64,000 nt of DNA, taken from contig OX442316.1 in assembly GCA_949358305.1 (NCBI GenBank), positions 9,486,001 to 9,550,000 of the forward strand, in the 5' to 3' direction. The position numbers and the translations under genes are program-made. Below are positions 1 to 9,875 of the stretch, piece after piece (within the stretch, counting starts at the first letter, position 1; every line of letters begins with the position of its first letter). This DNA is from Strigamia acuminata. Taxonomy: Eukaryota; Arthropoda; Chilopoda; Geophilomorpha; Linotaeniidae. Below the pieces are notes generated by a model. It saw nothing but the letters and a program-made list of their open reading frames with translations, searched no databases and was not told the DNA's origin.

Positions 1-1344
1 CGTGCCTTCGTCCGCTACTTGAATTGCACGGCTCTCCGGCGTATACGTCGCGAATATACCCCTTGACTTCGCCATGTGGGATGTGGCGCCCGAATCCAGT
101 ATCCATTGCTCATTATTTTCTTCGCAACGCCCCGCCCGCTCGCATGTCGCAATGAAACCTTTTTCTTCTATTTTTCCCACTAATTTTCCGTCTATTTTCT
201 CTACTATTTTCTCTTCAAATTTTTCTTCTACATTTTCCTCTAAATTTTCTTCTATTTTTCCTACTAATTTTTCTTCTATTTTCTCTACTATTTTCTCTTC
301 AAATTTTTCTTCTAAATTTTCCTCTAAATTTTCTTCTAATGTTTCTTCTAATATTTCATCAAATTTTTCACTTACGTCATCTTCAGGTGTCCCGATGCTC
401 TCCATAGGTTCCTGTGGTTCCTTATCTTCGACTTCGAACGCTCTCAGCATTCTCTGTGGCCTCTCGGGTCCGATTTCGCGTGCACGCAGTGTTCTTGGTG
501 GCCCCTTCGAGTGTGGCTTCTTTGCGTTGCGTCCGCCGTTTTTATTCTCCCTCTTTGGCTGTCTGCACTCGCTCGCTCGGTGTCCAGTTCCCCGGCAGTT
601 GTAGCAAAGCGTGGGATTACGGCACTCTCCCGCCGTGTGCCCCGGCATGTCGCAGTTGTAGCACTTGCGCACGCCCGTGCCCTTCTCGAATCTTTTCACC
701 TTGGTCTCGTAAGCTGCATCTGGTGCGCGTGTCTCGTTGGCTTTCTGCCCCCTCGTCTCGGTTTGTTTTAGCATCGCGCGTGCCTCCTTGTTTGTAAGCG
801 TCTTGTTTGCTTTGATTGCCAATGCGGTGGGGTGGAATTCGTCTCTCAGTCCGTGAAGGGCATAAAATCTCACTTCCAGGTCAGTAATGTCCTTACCGAG
901 TTGGGCGCTTTCCGTCTGGAGTGCTTCGATTCGGTTCAAATAGTGGTCGATGGTCTCCGTCTTGTCCATCTTGCAATGCGTTAATTGCATGTTGCATTCT
1001 AATTGAAGCTGCGTGTTGTCCGTCTGCATATTTTCCTTGATCTTCTCCCAAAGAATTTTTGCGTTTCGGGAAGCGCGGTACTTCAACACCTGGTCGCCCG
1101 TCAATGTGCCAATCATTATCTCGATCGCTTCGGCATTTTTGTCGTCCCACGTCTCCCATATTTTCTCTTTGGCCTCGAAGTCCTCGGCGTCGGCCACACC
1201 GTGTGGGGGTTCCGCTCCTGCGATGGCCGCTCGCCACAGCTTTCGTCCTCTCAGAATCGTTTCAATTCTCTCTGACCACAGGGTGTAGTTTGAGTCGTTC
1301 AGGAGTTCCACGTTCGAAACCACATGGAGTTTTGTGGTGGTCAT
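1..1344 (-). mobile_element. Ty1/copia-type Gag-Pol, 5' part (runs off window)
   Basis: An open minus-strand frame runs from an ATG at 1344 to base 1 with no stop (448 codons) and continues outside the window. The N-terminal 220 residues resemble the copia gag domain (NYTLWSERIE near the start). Two CCHC zinc knuckles follow at about residues 228-241 and 247-260 (CYNCDMPGHTAGEC and CYNCRGTGHRASEC). The aspartic protease begins at about residue 410 with the WILDSGATSHM motif, whose catalytic Asp is about residue 413. Between knuckles and protease lies an unusual Glu/Lys-rich repeat (about residues 325-399), probably a coiled coil. Gag-Pol would package the RNA and self-process. The frame is intact here, so the copy may be young. 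Integrase and reverse transcriptase lie outside and cannot be judged. Confidence 0.88.
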
Positions 1345-1351
1345 CTTGTTG

Positions 1352-1360
<9 letters not shown>

Positions 1361-1389
<29 letters not shown>
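1361..1389. repeat. Poly-T tract in copia leader
   Basis: A run of about 29 T (poly-A on the element's sense strand) lies between the primer binding site and the gag start codon. It is prone to length change. No coding signal is present. Confidence 0.8.
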
Positions 1390-1508
1390 ACTTCACGTTT
1401 TTGGTTGATTTTTCAGCGACTTACGTCTTATCGCTCCCTCGTTTGAAAAAATTCAGCCGCTTCTCTCGTGACTTGTAATTGTATACTTTTTGTGTGTCTT
1501 AAACCATT

Positions 1509-1761
1509 GGCCTCTGCTACCATTTGTTGTACATCTCAAAAGAACACACGTGTTGAAAGGTTGAAAATTGACAAGTGAGTTTTATTTCTGAACAGGGGGG
1601 TTAAATACAGTTTGTGGGGTCAAAACGAAATTCTCTCATTGGTTGTTTAGTTGGGGTCGCTGACAGTTCACGACCCTGCGCTTCTTCTCTCCCTTTGTCC
1701 ACGAGGTCCTGTTCCTAATCCTTTAATGTCTGTAGCAATATTGGCGCCTGTCAATCTAACA
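1509..1761 (-). mobile_element. Copia 5' LTR and primer binding site
   Basis: On the minus strand a candidate LTR runs from TGTTAGATTG at 1761 to GTACAACA at 1525 (about 237 bp, TG...CA ends). Two bases later comes TGGTAGCAGAGGCC (1522-1509), close to the initiator-tRNA-Met half-molecule site TGGTATCAGAGC that copia elements use. LTR, primer site, leader and gag follow in the expected order. The other LTR is outside, so the borders and the target-site duplication cannot be confirmed. Confidence 0.6.
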
Positions 1762-2089
1762 TAACGTTCATTTATGATATCGTTTTTCTGAACCAACCAC
1801 CAGATGTCTCCTCAGTACTAAACCTACTTTCATGAGTCGTCACAATTTTATGAGCGGTAACATGACACCAAGGTTGATATGTATGTCGTCAAACTTGAAT
1901 GACAAGAGATTCGATCGTAGGATCAATAAACCTATAAAGTAAGTTCTCGGGTGTTTGTATGCGTTCACACAGTAATAGATCATTTTTTTTTTTTATATCG
2001 ATTATGGCTAATTATGTCCGAAGCCTGGTGTATACCTTATTCACCACTGCGTACGGACGGAAACCCATCAAGTTAAAACGTGGTTTCCA
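1762..2089 (+). other. Upstream region of first Gr gene
   Basis: No gene is seen. Similarity to the spacers of the other Gr units begins near 1950 (GTGTTTGTATG) and continues to the start codon (AAAACGTGGTT just before it). This marks the left edge of the tandem array. The copia LTR border lies about 190 bp upstream of that edge. Confidence 0.5.
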
Positions 2090-3475
2090 ATGGAGTCAAA
2101 TAAGGATAATACTACTTTGAAAATTAATCGGTTTTGGAAATATTTTTATAAATGTTACGGGCTTCAAATATCAGGTGATTATGTGGCAACAACAGCAACA
2201 ACAAAATACTGTTTCGCAAGTTTTGCAGCTACGCATGCAATTGTTATTACAATTGTTTCATTAATTTTAGTATTGCAAAACATTAATGAGATGTCCATGA
2301 ACAATATAAGTCTTTTAATTGCTAATTCAAGTTATTGGATTCAGTCTGGTGTGTGCGTATTCGTGTTATACAAGAGACAAAATAATTTTTCACATTATCT
2401 AAATCAACTGTTAGAAAATATTACCGCGGAGTGCAAGAACCGTGCTTGGAAATTACTTTTAAAGATTATGATTACTTCAAATGTAATAACTATAAGTATG
2501 GTTATCGGAACGTTAGCATTGGATTACAAACCAATCAACAATGACAACTTCCACTCCGCTTGGTGGAAGATGGTATTAGTTTTCAGTTGGTGGGTTAGTC
2601 TTCTAAACGAAACAACGAAAATTTTATTTGTTTATATCTGCATTTTGCTAATATTTAATTTTGAATGTCTCAAGACCGACGTGGAAAGAAGTGTGGTTGT
2701 TTTCACCTCTTTGACAGATCAAAAGAAACATGTGGTTAATTGTCATTATAAATACTACAGTATTATTCACTGGTTAAGTGATGTGAATAAATTATTTGAT
2801 TCAGTATTAGCTGCTTGGATTGTAACAGATATTATATATGTGTGTGTAACACTGCGATTTATGATAGCCGGCGAATCAGCCTTGAGTTTTTCGGTACTAA
2901 ACACAATTCGTGTACTTGGGTTATTGATGATAATGTATAAGTATGCTGCTCGTGTGAACGAGAAGGTAAATTCAAATGACATTTATAATTAAACATACCG
3001 TGTAATACTGACATTATTTATTGTAGGCTCTTGCTACTGCGATTGTAATAACAAAATTGACTGATTCTCAATTAAACAATTACGATCCTCAAGTAAATTA
3101 AATGTTTTGATGATAATGATATACAACAGTATCATTTAATTATTTACAAAAATTATTATTTTAGGTATTTAATTTATCTTCAAGTCAAACAGGTGTAAAC
3201 AACTGGAGTTGCAATTTGTTTATTCATGAGCTGTCTTTAGCAACGGTTGGAATTACCGTGTCTGGATGTTTTATTATAACCAAAGGATCTATTCTTACTG
3301 TAAATACACAAGAAAGGACGTTTTAAAGGTTATAATGATTTTGTGTTGTTTCTTCCCGTAGCTTGTAGGAACGTTGTTGACCTATGTGGTAGTAGTGTTC
3401 CAAACAGTTGATAATTCAGTTAATAATACCATGGCGAATGTCAGCTGTACACATAACATTAGTGTTGATTTGTGA
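2090..3475 (+). CDS. Gustatory receptor, copy 1 (intact)
   Basis: Exons 2090-2965, 3027-3092, 3165-3299 and 3362-3475, all introns phase 0 with GT-AG ends, encode 396 residues. This is the usual size for an insect gustatory receptor (7TM_7 family), a seven-pass ligand-gated channel subunit of taste neurons with a cytoplasmic N-terminus. The family signature TYhhhhhQ is present in the last exon as TYVVVVFQT. The first exon holds most membrane segments, and exon 2 is a 22-codon linker (ALATAIVITKL). The start MESNKDNTT is chosen because no in-frame upstream ATG exists and the other copies align from here. The end of exon 1 is nearly identical to copy 2, suggesting gene conversion. The ligand is unknown. 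Confidence 0.87.
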
Positions 3476-4374
3476 CAGGAAAATGAGGCGTTTTTATAAG
3501 AGACTGCAACATCATTTTATTGTTGGACTACCACCAATTCGTCAAAGTTTAAAAACGGAATTGGTCGGAGTTGGTACATTTACGTCAATTCAACATATTG
3601 CTCTTTTAATAAGTTATAATAAATCCATTTTGTGTATTGTCCATAAAAATTCCGTACAAATTGGATTAATTTATTTTATTAAAACTTGTATCAGTGCAGA
3701 GTTGTCACATGCAGAAATTTCATATTTGTTTTTTCGATTTAAGTTTCAATTATACCAACACAGGTCAATCTGAAGTTAAGTGATGTGTTCCTTGTGAACA
3801 TGTTAGTTTAATTGGTTACTGTTTTGTTGAGCTAACTTGTAAGTTGATAGTGTACTTGTTTAGTAAATGGGGTTTCCCAAACGTATGAGTGTATACGGTA
3901 TATTGAGGATATGAGCTTAGTTTCATTGAATCAACCGTATGTGAATGGAATGGCTGGTTATTTATTATAAAAAACTTAGCAAACATTAAATAAATCTTGC
4001 AAAAAATGCAAAAAACTTCTCAAAGGGTACTTACTATAGCCAAAAATTAATTCAGTTATCATTATACGGTTCTGTATAGAACTAAATTTCATTTCAGCTA
4101 ATTTCATTAGGGCTCCCTGGTCAGCATAAGATTAATACCCATTTGCTAAATATTTACAATTAAAAGCAATCGCTTTATCTAACGTTACCATAACCACCAT
4201 CACGATATTTTATAATGTGAGTGTTTGTATGTTTTATGTGTACACAGTACAGATAAATTAATTTGTATCGATTATGGCCTGGTCATGCTCATAAAATTAT
4301 GCTTAAAGCACAGCGTACACATTAATCACCACTGCATAAAGACAGAAGTCGGTCAAGTTAAAACGTGGTTGACA
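3476..4374 (+). other. Gr spacer 1 with 3' UTR and degenerate tRNA-like remnant
   Basis: The first 150 bp after the stop are conserved among copies and contain AATAAA near 3620, so they are probably 3' UTR. A short open frame here (3408-3773) is broken in copy 2 and is not supported as a gene. Around 3833-3890 lies a degenerate tRNA-like sequence (TAGTAAATGGGGTTTCCC), better preserved in later spacers as CTGGCAAATGGGGGCTCCC. The conserved upstream block of copy 2 begins near 4179. Confidence 0.5.
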
Positions 4375-5763
4375 ATGGAGTCAAATGAGGATAACACAAC
4401 TTTAAAAATTAATCGGTTTTGGAGATATTTTTATAAATGTTACGGGCTTCAAATATCAGGTGATTATGTGGCAACAACTCCATTATCCAAATATTGTTTC
4501 GCAATTTTTGCAGCTATGCATACAATTTTTCATGGAATTTTTGAAATACTTTTCGTATTGAAAATCATTGATGAGAAGTCAATTGACAATATAAGTGTTT
4601 TAATTGCTAATTCAAGTTATTGGATGCAATCTTGTGTGTGTTTGATTGTGTTATACAAGAGACAAAACCAGTTTTCACATTATTTAAATCAACTATTAGA
4701 AAATATTACAGTGGAATGCAAGAACCGTGCTTGGAAACTACTTTTAAAAATTGTGATTACTTCAAATGTACTAATTATAAGTATGTTTGTCGGAGCGCTT
4801 ATATTGGATTACAAACTAATCAACAGTGACAACTTCCACGCCGCTTTGTGGAAGATAATTGTAATTATCTATTGGTTGGTTAGTCTTTTAAATGAAACAA
4901 CGAAAATTTTATTTGTTTATATCTGCATTTTGCTAACATTTAATTTTGAATGTCTCAAAACTGACGTGGAAAGAAGTATGGTTGTTTTCATATCTTTGAC
5001 AGATCAGAAGCAACACATGCTTAATTGTCATTATAAATACTACAGCTTTATTCACTGGTTAAATGATGTGAATAAATTATTTGATTCAGTGTTAGCTGCT
5101 TGGATTGTAGCAGATATTATATATGTGTGTGTAACACTGCGATTTATGATAGCCGGCGAATCAGCCTTGAGTTTTTCGGTACTAAACACAATTCGTGTAC
5201 TTGGGTTATTGATGATAATGTATAAGTATGCTGCTCGTGTGAACGAGAAGGTAAATTCAAATGACATCTATAATTAAATATACTGTGTGATACTGACATT
5301 TATTTATTGTAGGCTCTTGCTACTGCGATTGCAATAACAAAATTGACGGATTCTCAAGTAAACAATTACGATCCTCAAGTAAATTAAATGTTTTGATGGT
5401 AATGATACACAACAGTATCATTTAATTAATTCAAAAATTTATTATTCTAGATATTTAATTTATCTTCAAACCAAACTGGTATAAACAACTGGAGTTGCAA
5501 TTTGTATATTCACGAGCTCTCTTTAGCATCAGTTGGAATTACCGTGTCTGGATGTTTTATTGTAACCAAAGGATCCATTCTTACTGTAAATACACAAGGA
5601 AGGCCATGGTTTAAAGGTTATAATGATTTTGTGTTGTTTCTTCCCGTAGCTTGTAGGAACGTTGTTGACCTATGTGATAGTAGTGTTCCAAACAGTTGAT
5701 AATTCAGTTAATAATACGACGGCGAATGTAAGCTGTACACATAACATTAGCATTGATGTGTGA
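4375..5763 (+). CDS. Gustatory receptor, copy 2 (intact)
   Basis: Exons 4375-5250, 5313-5378, 5451-5585 and 5650-5763 give 396 residues. TYVIVVFQT in exon 4 is the Gr signature. The frame is open upstream to 4225, but MESNEDNTT at 4375 matches the start of copy 1, whose upstream region is closed, so the extra 50 codons are leader. The segment ISVLIANSSYWMQS is shared with copy 5, while the end of exon 1 (RFMIAGESALSFSVLNT) is shared with copy 1, so the gene is mosaic. Exon 3 has FNLSSNQTGINNW, like copies 5 and 6. Confidence 0.87.
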
Positions 5764-6675
5764 CAGGAAAATGAGGCGTTTTTATAAGAGACTGCAACAT
5801 CATTTTATTGTTGGATTACCACCAATTCGTCAAATTTTATGAACGGAATTGGTCGGTGTTTGTACATTTACGTCAATTCAACATACCGTATTGTTTTTTT
5901 CATAAGTTATAATTATAATAAATCCATTTTGTGTATTTTCCAAAAAATCCATACAAATTGGATTAATTTATTTCATTAAAACTGGTATGAGTGCAGAGTT
6001 ATCACTTGCAGAAATTTCATCTTTATTTTTTCGATTTAAGTCTCAATTACTAGTATACAAACACGGGTCTATCTGAAGTTAAGGGATGTGTTCCTTGTGA
6101 ACATGTCAGTTTAATTGGTTACCGTATGTTGTAGTTCTGGATAGCTAAGTTGAGAGTAGTGTACCTGTCTGGCAAATGGGGGCTCCCAAACATGTGAGTG
6201 TAAATATTGATGATATAGTTTCATCAAATCAACCATATAGGAATGGAATGGTTGGATATTTATTATAAAAAATTTAGAAAAACATTAAATAAATCTTGCG
6301 AAAAATCCTCGGATGTCGTCAAAGGGCACTTACTATATGGTCAAAAATTAATTCAGTTAGCATTATACGGTTCTGTATAGAACGAAATTTCATTTCAGCT
6401 AATTTCATTAGGGCTCCCTGGTCGGCATTAGATTAATACCCATTTGCTAAATATTTACAATTAAAAGTAATCGAGTAATCTAACGTTACCATAACCACCA
6501 TCACGATATTTTATAATGTGAGTGTTTGTATGTTTTATGTGTACTCAGTACAGATAAATTAATTTATATCGATTATGGCCTGGTCATGCTCATAAAATTA
6601 TGCTTAAAGCACAGCGTACACATTAATCACCACTGCATAAAGACAGAAGTCGGTCAAGTTAAAACGTGGTTGACA
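5764..6675 (+). other. Gr spacer 2
   Basis: Contains the conserved 3' UTR block (AATAAATCC near 5920), a tRNA-like remnant at about 6133-6200 (AGTTCTGGATAGCT, then CTGGCAAATGGGGGCTCCC) and the conserved upstream block of copy 3 from about 6481. The in-frame stop in the block after the receptor stop argues against an extra coding exon there. Confidence 0.5.
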
Positions 6676-8059
6676 ATGGAGTCAAATGAGGATAACACAA
6701 CTTTAAAAATTAATCGGTTTTGGAGATATTTTTATAAATGTTACGGGCTTCAAATATCAGGTGATTATGTAGCAACCGCTCCATCATCCAAATATTGTTT
6801 CGCAATTTTTGCAGCTATGCATACAATTGTTAATGGAATTTTTGCAATACTTTTCGCATTGAAAATCATGGATGAGATGTCAATTAACAATATAAGTCTT
6901 TTAGTTGTTTTTGTAACATCTTGGGTTCAATCTTGTGTGTGTTTGATCGTGTTATACAAGAGACAAAACCAGTTTTCACATTATTTAAATCAACTATTAG
7001 AAAATATTACAGTGGAATGCAAGAACCGTGCTTGGAAATTACTTTTAAAAATTATGATTATTTCAAATGTACTAATTATAAGTATGGTTATCGGAGCGTT
7101 TGCATTGGATTTCAAACCAATCAAAAATGACAACTTTTCAGCCGCTTGGTGGAAGCTAATTGTAATTATCAATTGGTTGGTTAGTCTTTTAAATGAAACA
7201 ACGAAAATTTTATTTGTTTATATCTGCATTTTGCTAACATTTAATTTTGAATGTCTCAAGAGTGATGTGGAAAGAAGTATGGTTGTTTTCACCTCTTTGA
7301 CAGATCAGAAGAAAGATATGGTTAATTATCATTATAAATACTACAGTATTATTCACTGGTTAAGTGACGTGAATAAATTATTTGATTCAGTGTTAGCTGC
7401 TTGGATTACAGCAGATATGATTTATATTTGTGTGACACTACGATTTGTGATAGCTGGCGAGTCAGCTTTGACTTTTTTGATAGTATACACAATTCGAGTA
7501 TTTTGGTTATTGATGGCAATGTATAAGCATGCAGCTCTTGTGAACGAGAAGGTAAATTCAAATGACATCTATAATTAAACATACCGTCTTATACTGACAT
7601 TTATTTATTGTAGGCTCTTGCTACTGCGATTGTAATAACAAAATTGACGGATTCTCAAGTAAACAATTACGATCCTTAAGTAAATTAAATGTTTTGATGA
7701 TAATGATATACAACGGTATCATTTAATTACATAAAAAATTATTACTCTAGATATTTAATTTATCTTCAAGTCAAACAGGTGTAAACAACTGGAGTTGCAA
7801 TTTGTTTATTCATGAGCTGTCTTTAGCATCGGTTGGAATTACTGTGTCTGGATATTTTATTATAACCAAAGGATCTATTCTTACTGTAAATATACAAGAA
7901 AGGAAGTTTTAAAGGTTATAATGATTGTGTTGCTTTTTCCCGTAGCTTGTAGGAACGTTGTTGACCTATGTGGTTGTAGTGTTCCAAACTGTTGATAATT
8001 CAGTTAATAATACGATGGCGGATGTCGGCTGTACATGTAACATTAGTGTTGATTTGTGA
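6676..8059 (+). pseudogene. Gustatory receptor, copy 3 (nonsense in exon 2)
   Basis: Exon positions match the other copies: 6676-7551, 7614-7679, 7751-7885 and 7946-8059, with normal splice sites. The last codon of exon 2, CAA or CAG in the other copies, is TAA at 7677-7679. Translation would stop after 313 residues, losing exons 3 and 4 with the last membrane segment and the TYVVVVFQ motif, which is otherwise intact. No other disabling change was found, so the loss is recent, or the site is polymorphic or read through. It differs from its neighbours in ISLLVVFVTSWVQS and TIRVFWLLMAMYKHAA. Confidence 0.8.
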
Positions 8060-8183
8060 CAATAAAATGAGAGACTGCAACATCATTTTAATGTTGGACT
8101 ACCACCAATTCGTCAAAGTTTAAAAACGGATTTGGTCGGAATTGGCACATTTACGTCAATTCAACATATTGTTTTCTTAATTA

Positions 8184-8402
8184 CAGTCAAAGCTGTGTAG
8201 ACCGGACATAGGACGGGTCCCAGAAACTTGTCCGGTCTAGGGAATGTCCGGATGGGAGAGGCGATTTAACATTGCTGGGTATAGGGCGGGACCAAATTAG
8301 GCCCTCCAAACTGTCCGGTCTACACAGCTGTCCGGACGGTGCTATGTCCGGTCTACACAGCTGTCCGGACGGTGCTATGTCCGGTCTACACAGCTTTGAC
8401 TG
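8184..8402. mobile_element. MITE with TA duplication, CAGTCAAAG termini (Tc1/mariner-pogo-like)
   Basis: A 219-bp element has perfect terminal repeats that begin CAGTCAAAGCTGTGTAG and is flanked by TA (8182-8183 and 8403-8404). The other Gr spacers show the empty site (TTAATAAGTTATAATAAATCC near 3606 and 11390). Near its right end a 33-bp block containing GCTGTCCGGACGGTGCTATG is present twice in tandem. TA duplication and CAGT start fit the Tc1/mariner superfamily, pogo/Tigger type. No transposase is encoded, so the element is non-autonomous. Confidence 0.85.
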
Positions 8403-8531
8403 TAGTTACAATAAATCCATTTTGTGTTTTTTCCAAAAAAAATCTATACATTTCATTAAAACTAGTATCAGTGCAGTGTTGTTACTTGCAGAAATTTCAT
8501 GTTTGTTTTTTCGATTTAAGTTTCAATTATA

Positions 8532-8963
8532 CCGTACTGCCTCATTTAAACTCCCGGATTCATTCAAACGCCGGGCCCGTTTTACCGCCGGGCAGGCGTA
8601 CACAAAGTGGTTTATAGACGCCGGCCTCGTATTAACGCCGGGTTTCAAATTGGCCAATTATGTATTCATAACGTTTCGGAATTTTCGGAAATTGACGCTA
8701 CTGCAATTGTTGGCACTTCCAATCCGGGTGCCTTCGCTGTTTCTGATCACTTATTAGCTCAATGGGATGTGTAGATAATTGCAAAATATAAAAATAAAAA
8801 TTTATTTCCATGAAGAAGTATTTTTTTGCTACTTTGTTTTCTCGATAACTTATTTTTGACTATTTTTCTGGTTAAACGCCTGGTTCGAATAAACGCCTGG
8901 TATCAAATTACCGCCTGGCCCAAAAAAAATTAAACGCCCGGGCGTTTAAATGAGGCAGTACGG
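8532..8963. mobile_element. MITE with TA duplication, CCGTACTGCC termini, GCC-rich subterminal repeats
   Basis: A 432-bp element flanked by TA (8530-8531 and 8964-8965). The ends are inverted copies that start CCGTACTGCCTCATTTAAA. The empty site is preserved in the copy-4 spacer (CAATTATACAAACACAGG near 11518). Inside each end the motif ACGCCgGG/ACGCCtGG recurs several times in both orientations, like arrayed transposase-binding sites. No transposase is visible. A second copy is at 45083-45239. Confidence 0.85.
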
Positions 8964-9017
8964 TACAAACACAGGTCAATCTGAAGTTAAGGGATGTGTA
9001 TTGTGTTCCTTGTGAAC

Positions 9018-9298
9018 GGATCTACATCATTTTAGCGATTTCATTTTAGCGAAACACCATTTTAGCGACAGTGTCATTTTAGCGACACAAAAATCGCTAA
9101 AATGACATGCTAACGGCACTAATACTAAAACTTATATTAACCTAGTTTAGGTATAATTCCTAAGAAGGGCTAACAAGGGGGGGGGGGCTGCGCCCTCCCT
9201 TGACCCCCCGCGAACCTAGTCTTACTGGTTTTTGTCGCTAAAACGTGATCGTTAAAATGAGACTTTTTAAGTAAAAATCGCTAAAATGACTATAACCG
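9018..9298. mobile_element. hAT-like MITE with 8-bp target duplication
   Basis: A 281-bp insertion is flanked by the 8-bp direct repeat TTGTGAAC (9010-9017 and 9299-9306). The empty site CCTTGTGAACATGTCAG is present in every other Gr spacer. The ends share inverted CATTTTAGCGATTT, and the motif recurs several times subterminally. The 8-bp duplication points to the hAT superfamily. A G run at about 9178-9187 and a C-rich stretch form an internal inverted segment. The element is non-coding. Confidence 0.8.
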
Positions 9299-9875
9299 TT
9301 GTGAACATGTCAGTTTAATTGGTTACTGTTTTGTTGAGCTAACTTGTAAGTTGATAGTGTACTTGTCTGGCAAATGGGGATTCCCAAACATATGAGAGTC
9401 TACGGTATATTAAGGATATAGTTTCATTGAATCAACCCTATGTGAATGGAATGGCTGGTTATTTATTATAAAAAATTTAGGAAACATTATATAAATCTTG
9501 CAAAAAATCCTCGGACGTCGTCAAAGGGCACTTACTATGGTCAAAAATTAATTCAGTTATCATTGTACGGTTCTGTATAGAACTAAATTTCATTTCAGCT
9601 AATTTCATTAGGGCTCCCTGGTCAGCATAAGATTAATATCCATTTGCTAAATATTTACAATTAAAAGCAATCGAGTAATCTAACGTTACCATAACCACCA
9701 TCACGATATTTTATAATGTGAGTGTTTGTATGTTTTATGTGTACACAGTACAGATAAATTAATTTGTATCGATTATGGCCTGGTCATGCTCATAAAATTA
9801 TGCTTAAAGCACAGCGTACACATTAATCACCACTGCATAAAGACAGAAGTCGGTCGAGTTAAAACGTGGTTGACA

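Larger units (their letters stand above)
8060..9875 (+). other. Gr spacer 3, loaded with three MITEs
   Basis: The spacer is the standard Gr spacer interrupted by insertions at 8184-8402, 8532-8963 and 9018-9298, each listed separately. The backbone has the 3' UTR block, the tRNA-like remnant (about 9335-9395) and the upstream block of copy 4 (from about 9680). Apparent open frames at 8272-8757 read across two transposons and are not genes. Confidence 0.75.

Noticed and set aside
74-1478. Plus-strand and short minus-strand open frames over the copia element
   Set aside because: They overlap the uninterrupted minus-strand Gag-Pol frame, which has zinc knuckles and a protease motif; the others are shadows of it.
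3408-3773. Possible extra gene after each Gr stop (RLQHHFIVGLPPIRQSLK)
   Set aside because: The frame starts inside the last Gr exon, is broken by a stop in copies 2 and 5, and contains the likely polyadenylation signal.
4225-4374. N-terminal extension of Gr copies 2-4 from an upstream ATG
   Set aside because: Copy 1 has no such extension and copy 6 has an altered, shortened leader; the extension does not resemble receptor sequence.
8272-8757. 161-codon open frame
   Set aside because: It reads through two MITEs and the sequence between them; the repeated GLHSCPDGAM comes from the 33-bp transposon duplication.
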